From a virus, in IMG/VR virus record IMGVR_UViG_3300032291_001597, positions 62,001-126,000 of that record: a stretch of DNA of 64,000 bases, one strand, 5' to 3'. Made by a program: the position numbers and the translations under genes. Position 1 is the stretch's first letter. Each line of letters begins with the position of its first letter. The notes beneath the pieces were generated by a model. It was given only the letters and a program-made list of their open reading frames with translations. It searched no databases and had not been told where the DNA came from. This document shows positions 56,362 through 64,000 of the stretch, one piece after another.

Positions 56362-58238
56362 TGACTCGTATAAATCTCGTACCTAATCCGTCATTCAAGA
56401 ACGGGGACACTACCAGGTGGGCTGTAGTAGGTGGCTCGACCATTGCTGCTAGCACGGCTGAATACTTTATCGGCTCGCACTCGCTATTCGTTACTACCGC
56501 TTCTTCTGCCAACACAGGTGCGGCAACTTCTACTACCCAAGTGCCAGTATCACCGTCTCGTCAATATATGGTGTCCGCTCACGTCAAACTGCCTGCCGAT
56601 GCTGACCCTGCCAACCTGAAACTGCTAATTGCTTGGTACACAGACGTCAGCGGTGTGACTCAGGTTGGCTCTACTTCTTATTCTGAAATATTTACTGTTT
56701 ATGCTGTAGATGGCTGGCTTAGGCTTTCTTATTTAGCAACTGCCCCCTCTGGTGCTAACGGTCTAAAAGTTGGCGTTGTAAACCAAGACGCTATATCAGT
56801 TGAGTTTTATCTAGACGCCGTTATGGTAGAACAAGACATATATCTAAACGGTTACACAGATGACTTAACTCAAGAGCAAGAAAACAAGTTTGTAAACGAC
56901 GCCCTAAGACCAACGCCAAATCCATACATCACTGGTATGCAACTCAATGCGGACGTCATACTAAACGGTCTGGTATTGAACACGGTGGATGAAGACAATG
57001 TGCTTTGGGTGTGTACTGGAATCGACGGTTGGTGGACTATGCCAGACGTTGAAATGCAGGACATTCCTCGAGGACTGGGCGACGGTTCATACGATGTCAA
57101 CGGCAGATACGCTCACAGAAACATCACTCTAACTGGTTCGATTATCCCTCCAAGCCCGTCATACGTCTCTGCTGCTAGAGACAAACTAGTGCGTACTTTA
57201 GATTTGGTAAGAAAGAGTGGCTGGTTGCTTACCGACGAAAAACCAGTTCGTGGCTCAAAAGTCAGACTTAATGGTGCTCCGTCTATTGAAGTAGTAAACC
57301 CTAGAGGTCGTATCGACTTCAACATATCTCTCAAGGCAGTAGACCCAGTGAAGTATGAGTGGGTTGTTGGAGACCCTGAGGGCTACCAAGTAAACACTGT
57401 AAACGTTGGTAGTAACGTGATTCTAACTAATAACGGAAACACTAACGTCAGTATGTACTTGACCGTGAATGGATTTATAAATGGTGGAACTGTTATTAGA
57501 AATAACACCACTAATCAAGAAATTGAAATTATCAATGACATTAATGGTGAATACTCTTACGTCGGAGACATCACTCAGGTCTCACGAACTGGAAACGTAG
57601 CCACTATTATTGCTGACAGCACGTATCCGTTTGTTGCTGGAGACTTAATACAGGTGCTTCACGTAAACACCGCTGGGTTCAACACAAACACGGTAGCAAC
57701 TATTATTTCTGTGGCAGACGTAGATGCTGACACTATATCTATAAGTTACGCAAACTCTGGCACCAACGTTGCCAACACCGTTCCATCGCCTACTGGCGTG
57801 TTGGCTCTAGGCCAGAATGAGTTTATAGAAGTAGATACTTATGAACGTTCAGTAGCGTTTATTGGTCTTAGCGGTTACCGCTCTAAGTTGGCTACGCTGG
57901 TTGATTGGATAGTTCTACAGCCGGGCGAGAACGAAATTCAGTTGGTAGAGAGTACTTCTCCTACCTCGGCGGTTGTGACTAATAAGGCTCTGACCAATAA
58001 CGTTGCTACTCTGACTTTTAGTGCTTATCCCGATTTTCCAGTAGGTGCTTCTATAGTCGTGTCTGACGTGGATGCCACGTTCAATGGGACTTATACTGTT
58101 GCTAGCGCCCCGACCAAGACAACTATTACTTATGCAAAAACTGCTAGCAACGTTGCTTCTTCTGTCTCTACTGGAAGTGTGTATAGGGTCGGGGACGGTA
58201 ATTTAGAGATTTTGTTTAAGTCGGGTTGGCTCGCGTAA
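56361..58238 (+). CDS. Distal tail (Dit-like) protein with N-terminal beta domain
   Basis: 625 aa, ATG at 56361 overlapping the tape measure stop (TAATG). Residues 1-165 begin INLVPNPSFKNGDTTRW and look like a carbohydrate-binding-module-type jelly roll. The Dit-like core follows (about 180-360; WWTMPDVEMQDIPRGLGDGSYDVNGRYAHRNITLTG, RIDFNISLKAVDP). Two copies of the beta-rich repeat module are at about 405-480 and 538-610. Dit proteins form the hub that links tube and tip; the extra N-terminal domain could touch the cell surface. Confidence 0.8.
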   Translation: MTRINLVPNPSFKNGDTTRWAVVGGSTIAASTAEYFIGSHSLFVTTASSANTGAATSTTQVPVSPSRQYMVSAHVKLPADADPANLKLLIAWYTDVSGVTQVGSTSYSEIFTVYAVDGWLRLSYLATAPSGANGLKVGVVNQDAISVEFYLDAVMVEQDIYLNGYTDDLTQEQENKFVNDALRPTPNPYITGMQLNADVILNGLVLNTVDEDNVLWVCTGIDGWWTMPDVEMQDIPRGLGDGSYDVNGRYAHRNITLTGSIIPPSPSYVSAARDKLVRTLDLVRKSGWLLTDEKPVRGSKVRLNGAPSIEVVNPRGRIDFNISLKAVDPVKYEWVVGDPEGYQVNTVNVGSNVILTNNGNTNVSMYLTVNGFINGGTVIRNNTTNQEIEIINDINGEYSYVGDITQVSRTGNVATIIADSTYPFVAGDLIQVLHVNTAGFNTNTVATIISVADVDADTISISYANSGTNVANTVPSPTGVLALGQNEFIEVDTYERSVAFIGLSGYRSKLATLVDWIVLQPGENEIQLVESTSPTSAVVTNKALTNNVATLTFSAYPDFPVGASIVVSDVDATFNGTYTVASAPTKTTITYAKTASNVASSVSTGSVYRVGDGNLEILFKSGWLA

Positions 58239-58281
58239 TTTATAATGGTTTATAGAGACAACAGACAGAAGGTCGTAGATT

Positions 58282-61200
58282 ATGGCAGATAACCTAATTC
58301 AGTATCGCTACTTCACTACTGACCTGCTTACCAACCAAGTTTTGGCAGAAATACCTTTTAAAAGTGTCTCGTACGAACGTGCTCTAAAGGCTGCTGGAGG
58401 TTTCTCTGGCAGTGTGCCAGTTATTTCTGAGACTGACACTTACGATTTGTATGACTCTACTATGCCAGGTAACACTGGTCTTTATGTAGTTAGAGACGGA
58501 GTTTGCGTATGGGGAGGCATTATTTGGTCTCGCTCTTACAACGTAATTACCAGAACTCTTTCGGTCACTGCCAACGAATTTCCTAGTTATTTCCAGCACA
58601 GAAAAATTTGGAAAACTTGGGCGCACGATTTTGAGGCATCACTAGCAGTGGCAAACAATATTTGCACTGGAACTTTGGCTTTAGGTTCTACTTACGAATT
58701 TGCCGTTGGCTCTAAAGTAAAAATTGATTTTGTGGACGCTCAGGCCGTTAGCGGTTTTTACTATGAAATTACCTCTTTCAATAGCAACAACGACACTTAT
58801 ACGTTCACAACCAGTAGTACTTCAAAACCAAATGCTAGTGGAACTACTTACACTATACCTAACGGTGATTATCAGGTCGCTCAGGTAACGGTTCGAGTAG
58901 ATACCTATGACTATTTTAGGAGCCTAGTTTCTGCGGTCTCTTCTGACTTTTCTGGCATCTCTTTTGCTAATGATGAAATAAATCCTGAACTTCGAATAGA
59001 AGACTACATAGTCTCTAAATCTAAAACTAATAACATCGTTACGCTTTCGGTGTCTGACACTCACGAACTAATTCCAGGTCAAGAAATTCTTGTAGAAAAC
59101 GTTGGACCAGAGTTTGATGGAACCTACAACGTGATTGACGTCACGTCTAGCACTTTTACTTATAGCGCACCTGGCGCGAACGTCGCGGTGGCCGCGGTTG
59201 CTAACTCGACTGTAGTCATTAACACCGCTTCTGCTATTCAGGCTAGCGCGACCCTTACCACAAACGTGGCACACAACTTCTATGACGGTCAAGTCCTGTC
59301 TATCAGTGGTGTAGACCAAACAGGGTCTCAGGTGTTTGACGTGGCTTCGGTGATTGACGTCACATCTAATACTGCCTTTAAGTACTCAGTAGGCACTCCT
59401 AGCGAATACCCGACCATCAACTTGGTTCCGGGCACGGCAACCGTTGGTGCTAGTACTAAATTTGTGGTGGTTAGGGATGTCTACGCAAATGCTGTGACGC
59501 TCACTACTGCTGATACTCACGGCTTTAGCGTAGGCAACACCGTCAACGTTACTAATATATTTGACACCGCTGAGATAACTTTTAGGGAAGTAAATAACGG
59601 AAAGATTACTTACACCACTTCGGGTGCTCACGGATTTACTGCAAACAATCAAGTTATTGTTTCTGGAATTCTAGACTTCTCGAATGTTATTTCTAAGTCT
59701 TTGACCGTAACTGGCGCTGGCGTCGGTAATCTAACGGTCTCTACTAGCGTCCCTCACGGGCTATCTGTGGGTAGCGCGTTGACAATTGCTGAAATGTATG
59801 ACACCTATGCCGTAAGCAATTATTCATACAATAAGACTTCAGATACTCTTACTATAACTACAACAACTGACCACAACATGGCTCCAGATGCTCAGGCGGT
59901 CTTTACGCTAACTGGAATCCCCATTCTTAGTTACCCTGTGGCAAACGTTGCTGTAACTAACGGAATAGTAAATCTTAGTATCTCTTCCGTTGGTCACAAC
60001 ATTAGAAATAATGACTCGATTACAGTCACTGGTTATCCGTCTACTTCTGGTGCTAAACAATTCAATGCCATTGTCAGGGAAGATTACGTAACTACTGTAA
60101 GTATGGCCCAACCGCATGGAATACCTCAGAGCCTGTTTGATGCGAGACGCATAACCGCAACTATTGATGTTACTAATAACAGCGCGATACCTAACGAACC
60201 GCCGAGTTTTGACAGGTCTTCTTTTGAACGAGACAACGTAATTTGCTCATACCTGACCCCTACGGCTTTTACTTTTACTTCTTTCCAAGGAGCGCAGACT
60301 ACCAACCCTTATCAAAATAGTTCTTCTGGACTAGGTACAGTTGTGTTTGGTGGCGCTGTTGGTGGTGGAATCAACGGAACCCACAAGGTGTCCAACGTCT
60401 CTGCAAACACGGTTACCTTTATTCCTACCGAGGCTGTGTCTGATGTTGCCGCTGTTGTCATTGCTGGAATGACGGTCCAGCAAGACGTCAACCCGCTAAA
60501 TAAGTCTTACACTGGCATTGCCTCTGTCACTGCTAATACTGTTTCTGTAACGTTTGATGGCTTTGAAAATGACATAACCACAACCTCAGCGCCTAGTGCT
60601 AGCATAAACACCACAAGTATTTTTAATTCATCTGCTGCCACCGTTACCGCCGTCCCTAGTAGCACCAGCATCACTTATTCTAAGAGCGCCGAGGGCGTTC
60701 GAGCAAATGTTTCAGCGACCGCTTCTAATAGCGGTCAAGTCACGGTTCTAAGCCCCGTGATGAACGGTACGTTTACTATCAATGCCGTGCCTGCCACTAA
60801 CGCATTTATTGTGAACACAAACAGCACGTCTGCCGTAGGTTACGGAAAAGCGTCTCCATCTAGCGTTGCTAAGTCTTTGGCTGATGTCACTGGTAACAAC
60901 CTGACTATTACTGCTGTCAATGTCACGGCAAAAACATTTACCTACTCTAAATCAGCAAATAATTTCATTAGAGCAAATGTTTCTGGATACGCTACCGCGG
61001 TCTCTACACCTAGAGTTATTTATGGAACTTACGGAGGATTCACATCTAACTCAGACGTAGGTAACTTCGGATTTAGCACCAGTGGCTACTCTGGCAACAA
61101 CGTAAACGCTGCTGACTTTTTGTATCGCGGATTTTCTCTCACCAACGTCGGCGAGGCTTTAGATAAGTACTCAGACGGTCTTACTGGATTTGACTATCGA

Positions 61201-61872
61201 ATCGACTGCGGTATTGACCCAGAGACTGGCGTTTTTACGAGAACTTTTGTGCTGATTCCTATCGACACAATTGCTGCTAATCCACCAGCCCCTGGTCAAC
61301 CAGCATCGATACAAGCATTTGGCGCGGACGAATTTGTATTTGAATTTCCGGGCAACATTAGCGACATTCAACTAGAAGAGAGTGCTGAAAACTCGGCTAC
61401 AAGATTCTTTATGGTTGGAAGTTTGGAAGGCGGAGGAAGCGACCCTAGCCAACCTTATGCCGTGGCTTCTGCTAAGGACCTGCTATATCCAACAAAGCGC
61501 GGTCAGAGAGCGTGGCCTCTTCTAGACGAAGATGCTAACGATAGCAATATCTACGATGAAACAACTCTTTATTCTTACGCTGAAAGATACCTAAAAGAAA
61601 ACAGACCACCAGACGGCAGAATCAGCGTTTCTGTAAATGGCTCGGTTGAGCCGATAGTCGGAACTTACTATCCTGGCGACTGGTGTAGCCTAGTTATAAA
61701 TGATTCTTTTTTCCAACTACGTCTATCAAGCGACCTTGAGCCAAGAGACGACGTTTTAGTTAGAAAAATCGAGTCTTACTCTGTCTCTGTTCCAGACAGC
61801 ATTACTTTCCCCGAGAAAGTTACTTTGAACCTATTAGCAGATTGGCAGGTGGACCGAATTGGCGAGTCGTAG
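58282..61872 (+). CDS. Tail-tip (Tal-like) minor tail protein with repeat modules
   Basis: 1196 aa, ATG at 58282 behind GAAGGTCG; TATAAT lies at 58240-58246. The ends match actinophage minor tail proteins after Dit (NLIQYRYFTTDLLTNQVLAEIPF; C-terminus GFDYRIDCGIDPETGVFTRTF, FEFPGNISDIQLEESAENSATRFF, RPPDGRISVSVNGSVEP). Between about 240 and 910 lie at least eight degenerate copies of a 60-75 residue beta module with the pattern THGFSVGNTVNVTN. These look like an insertion into the tip protein that could form a fibre-like or adhesive extension. It overlaps the next gene by 14 bp. Confidence 0.8.
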   Translation: MADNLIQYRYFTTDLLTNQVLAEIPFKSVSYERALKAAGGFSGSVPVISETDTYDLYDSTMPGNTGLYVVRDGVCVWGGIIWSRSYNVITRTLSVTANEFPSYFQHRKIWKTWAHDFEASLAVANNICTGTLALGSTYEFAVGSKVKIDFVDAQAVSGFYYEITSFNSNNDTYTFTTSSTSKPNASGTTYTIPNGDYQVAQVTVRVDTYDYFRSLVSAVSSDFSGISFANDEINPELRIEDYIVSKSKTNNIVTLSVSDTHELIPGQEILVENVGPEFDGTYNVIDVTSSTFTYSAPGANVAVAAVANSTVVINTASAIQASATLTTNVAHNFYDGQVLSISGVDQTGSQVFDVASVIDVTSNTAFKYSVGTPSEYPTINLVPGTATVGASTKFVVVRDVYANAVTLTTADTHGFSVGNTVNVTNIFDTAEITFREVNNGKITYTTSGAHGFTANNQVIVSGILDFSNVISKSLTVTGAGVGNLTVSTSVPHGLSVGSALTIAEMYDTYAVSNYSYNKTSDTLTITTTTDHNMAPDAQAVFTLTGIPILSYPVANVAVTNGIVNLSISSVGHNIRNNDSITVTGYPSTSGAKQFNAIVREDYVTTVSMAQPHGIPQSLFDARRITATIDVTNNSAIPNEPPSFDRSSFERDNVICSYLTPTAFTFTSFQGAQTTNPYQNSSSGLGTVVFGGAVGGGINGTHKVSNVSANTVTFIPTEAVSDVAAVVIAGMTVQQDVNPLNKSYTGIASVTANTVSVTFDGFENDITTTSAPSASINTTSIFNSSAATVTAVPSSTSITYSKSAEGVRANVSATASNSGQVTVLSPVMNGTFTINAVPATNAFIVNTNSTSAVGYGKASPSSVAKSLADVTGNNLTITAVNVTAKTFTYSKSANNFIRANVSGYATAVSTPRVIYGTYGGFTSNSDVGNFGFSTSGYSGNNVNAADFLYRGFSLTNVGEALDKYSDGLTGFDYRIDCGIDPETGVFTRTFVLIPIDTIAANPPAPGQPASIQAFGADEFVFEFPGNISDIQLEESAENSATRFFMVGSLEGGGSDPSQPYAVASAKDLLYPTKRGQRAWPLLDEDANDSNIYDETTLYSYAERYLKENRPPDGRISVSVNGSVEPIVGTYYPGDWCSLVINDSFFQLRLSSDLEPRDDVLVRKIESYSVSVPDSITFPEKVTLNLLADWQVDRIGES

Positions 61873-62386
61873 ATATAGAAGCAAGAACTCTCTGAATGGA
61901 AATATCGTTCACGTAAACAATCGTTTAGCAGACGTAGAAAAGCGCAAAACTATCAGCACCTTGGGAGAGGGTGTGGTTGATTCTGTCGTAATTGGAAACG
62001 AGGCAGTTGGCACAGGTTCTATCCAAAAGCAGTCAATTACTTCTGACTTGATTGCTTCAGATGCTGTCGGAACTAGTGCTATTCAAAACTACGCGGTCAC
62101 TGACCAAAAAATCTTTAGCGTGGACGGCAGTAAAATAACTGGAACTATTTCTGGTGCCAGAATTGGTAGCGGTGTAAATGCTAACAACATTAGCGTAGGC
62201 ACTCTCTCTGTCAGCGTTTTCCCCACCACTGGCGTAAGCGCAAACATTATTACTGTCGGAACTATTGGTGCTAACGTCATCGTTTCTAACTCGGTTAGGT
62301 GGGGTGGCTACAGACTTATTGCGGTCGCAAATACCAACCCTGTTGGTGGGTCAAACGGCGACGTTTGGATTAAGATAGCGGACTAG
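61859..62386 (+). CDS. Minor tail protein, small
   Basis: 175 aa. TTG at 61859 behind AGGTGG (61846-61851), inside the end of the tip gene. The start is basic (ASRRYRSKNSLNG); a heptad-like stretch follows (HVNNRLADVEKRK), then a repeating beta pattern (VGTGSIQKQSITSDLIASDAVGTSAIQNYAVTDQKI) typical of trimeric tail-fibre shafts. It ends in GGSNGDVWIKIAD. Probably a trimeric fibre base or shaft. Confidence 0.7.
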   Translation: MASRRYRSKNSLNGNIVHVNNRLADVEKRKTISTLGEGVVDSVVIGNEAVGTGSIQKQSITSDLIASDAVGTSAIQNYAVTDQKIFSVDGSKITGTISGARIGSGVNANNISVGTLSVSVFPTTGVSANIITVGTIGANVIVSNSVRWGGYRLIAVANTNPVGGSNGDVWIKIAD

Positions 62387-62387
62387 T

Positions 62388-64000
62388 ATGGCAATTACTG
62401 GTTCCATAAGTTTTGTTAGTGCTACCACTAGTAGCATTACTGTTTCTTGGTTTATAAATACCAATACCTCTGGCTTTATTGAGGCTGGTGGCTCTGGTGC
62501 TGGGCAGACACTTTTTGATTACCCTTTTGGTGCCAGTAAGCCAATCAGTGGCACTGCAACAGTTTCTGGACTAAGCCCTGGCACTTCTTATAGTTTCTCT
62601 TGGTTTGCCATTGACAGTGGCAACAGTTTTGGTGGCGATTCTTACAGTTTTAGTACCGAGGCTGGTGCGCCCCCTTTCTTTCCACCGATTTTTATTGCAC
62701 CCCCTGTTTGGACAGACAACACAGTATTCGGGTTTGCCGCCAAAAACGGTTCGTACTCTGACGGAGTATCAGCAACTAACTCGCCGACTTTCTCAGTAAT
62801 ATCTGGGTCCCTACCTCCAGGCATATCACTCAATACTTCTACTGGTGCTATTACGGGCACCGCCACCACGCTAGGAACTTATAACTTTACTGTTCAGGCG
62901 GCCAATGGTGGTGGCTCCATTACAGCCGCCTTGTCTATTCAAGTAATAGTTCCATTCAGTATTGGCTTTGGAAACATTACTAACGTCACCGAAAATAGTT
63001 TTTCTTTTGGATATATCGCTAGCAACGAAGATAACGGCAGTTCCGCGACCGTATCTTTCTCTATTTCGCCTGCTGGAACTATAGGCGCTCCAACTTCCTT
63101 TACTGTCGCTGCTGGCGCGGTCGCAAATGGCACTAGAAATGTTACTGGTCTATCTGCGGGCACAACTTATACCTTAACTGCCAGTATGTCATCTGGTGGC
63201 GACACCATCACTGATACAGAATTTGTCACCACCACTACTCCAGCCCCGAGTTTTACAGATAGTTCTGTAACTTTTTCTGCAACTATTACTAGAAACTACA
63301 GCGACGGGGTTTCTGCCACTTTTACTACGTCTTATTCTGTGGTTTCTGGCTCGTTACCTGCTGGTATAAACCTAAATACCTCTACAGGCACGCTGACTGG
63401 CACACCTACTACACCTGGAACTTACAACTTTGTAATTAGAGCGACTGGTGCTGGCGGTACTGCTGACACTGGCACGCTCACAATTGTTGTCTATGGTGAC
63501 CTAACTACCTTGATGAGCGTTTCGCTATTCAATCTGACAAACTTTTTAGATGACCCTTTTCAGGCTCAGTCTTGTAACTTTAGTTATTATGCGTCTAACG
63601 ACACTACCATTACTGCCACTCTCACGCTATCCGTCTCCCCCGGTGCGTCAATAAGCGGGGCTACCACATATTCTGTCGCATCTGGTGGCGGGGAAGTTGG
63701 ACCAGACTTCAAAACTCTTGGCGGAATGGACCACGGTAGGCGTTATACAATAACTGCCACGCTAACTTTGTCTGGTGACTTAGGTACTGTAACTGACACC
63801 CTTGTGGTTGAGAGAATGAATTACGTATTCAGCACTCCAAACCCCGGCATCAAAGACTGTCCTTACGATGATTTTGCTTTTGAAATTCTGTCATACACGC
63901 CAATTACTTACAGCATTGTAAGCGGGTCTTTGCCGCCAGGATTGAGTTTAGGCTCGCCAGTTCAGGATACCGAACTTTATTACACTCCGTCATACTCGGC
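62388..64000 (+). CDS. Ig-domain tail-fibre protein, truncated by window end
   Basis: At least 537 codons from the ATG at 62388 (2 bp after the previous stop) without a stop to the window end. After an FN3-like domain (TATVSGLSPGTSYSFSWFA), three putative Ig repeats of the He_PIG type appear: VISGSLPPGISLNTSTGAITG, VVSGSLPAGINLNTSTGTLTG and IVSGSLPPGLSLGSP, separated by FN3-like units. Such surface domains bind carbohydrates or pack fibres in tailed phages. It is probably a receptor-binding or adhesion fibre; the full length and the C-terminus are not visible. Confidence 0.75.
   Translation, partial: MAITGSISFVSATTSSITVSWFINTNTSGFIEAGGSGAGQTLFDYPFGASKPISGTATVSGLSPGTSYSFSWFAIDSGNSFGGDSYSFSTEAGAPPFFPPIFIAPPVWTDNTVFGFAAKNGSYSDGVSATNSPTFSVISGSLPPGISLNTSTGAITGTATTLGTYNFTVQAANGGGSITAALSIQVIVPFSIGFGNITNVTENSFSFGYIASNEDNGSSATVSFSISPAGTIGAPTSFTVAAGAVANGTRNVTGLSAGTTYTLTASMSSGGDTITDTEFVTTTTPAPSFTDSSVTFSATITRNYSDGVSATFTTSYSVVSGSLPAGINLNTSTGTLTGTPTTPGTYNFVIRATGAGGTADTGTLTIVVYGDLTTLMSVSLFNLTNFLDDPFQAQSCNFSYYASNDTTITATLTLSVSPGASISGATTYSVASGGGEVGPDFKTLGGMDHGRRYTITATLTLSGDLGTVTDTLVVERMNYVFSTPNPGIKDCPYDDFAFEILSYTPITYSIVSGSLPPGLSLGSPVQDTELYYTPSYS

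Noticed and set aside
1-64000. tRNA genes, integrase or insertion sequences
   Set aside because: No T-arm-like GGTTCGAATCC segments with acceptor stems, recombinase signatures or transposase-like frames were seen by eye. A tRNAscan-SE run would be decisive for tRNAs.

Overview
The window looks like the first 64 kb of a long-tailed siphovirus of an actinobacterium, read from an early/accessory block into the tail-tip genes. The case rests on four things. The order terminase, portal, capsid protease, capsid, connectors, tail chaperone pair, tape measure, tail tip is that of a siphovirus. The capsid protease belongs to a family I know from actinobacteriophages. TTG and GTG starts are common, and several genes appear to be leaderless, which is typical of actinobacterial expression. 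Base composition is only about half G+C by eye, so a low-GC freshwater lineage is possible; the host cannot be named from sequence. No integrase, tRNA, CRISPR array or insertion sequence was seen.

Left block (1-10.5 kb): about 28 small genes, nearly all on the + strand, in short operons. Each operon has a sigma70-like promoter (TTGACA-like box, 15-18 bp, TATAAT-like box) and often a rho-independent terminator. Products include cysteine-rich zinc proteins, a cluster of tiny membrane proteins, a secreted NlpC/P60 hydrolase, a histone-deacetylase-fold hydrolase with an altered zinc site, and a peptidoglycan-binding-domain protein. Two kinds of repeat stand out: ten copies of a 25-28 bp element at operon borders in both orientations, and an array of about 24 copies of an ACGGCTYGCC motif followed by purine-rich DNA (1.15-2.2 kb), which could be a replication origin or a regulator array.

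Packaging block (10.5-18.4 kb): two related double-HTH proteins bracket the large terminase. A DUF3846-like protein and a dual-specificity-type phosphatase lie on the - strand. Then come a DUF1360-like membrane protein, the portal and a Dps-like ferritin.

Giant-protein block (18.4-45.2 kb): two enormous multidomain proteins of 2256 and 4394 aa, then a 1776-aa capsid-maturation protease. The giants share an N-terminal tag and a kinase-like plus Nudix module. The first also carries ADP-ribosyltransferase-like, DEDDh exonuclease and HExxH peptidase signatures. They fit the published concept of phage polyvalent proteins, thought to be packaged and injected with the DNA to counter host defences. 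A conserved RDxxGRF-type motif in both giants and in the protease suggests a shared capsid-docking tag. A 54-aa gene may be nested in another frame of the larger giant.

Structural block (45.2-64 kb): a scaffold-fused major capsid protein with a structured leader, a second structural protein, a tail-tube candidate, connectors, frameshifted tail chaperones, tape measure, distal tail protein, tail-tip protein and the start of an Ig-domain fibre protein that runs off the end. A beta-rich repeat module recurs in at least four of these virion proteins.
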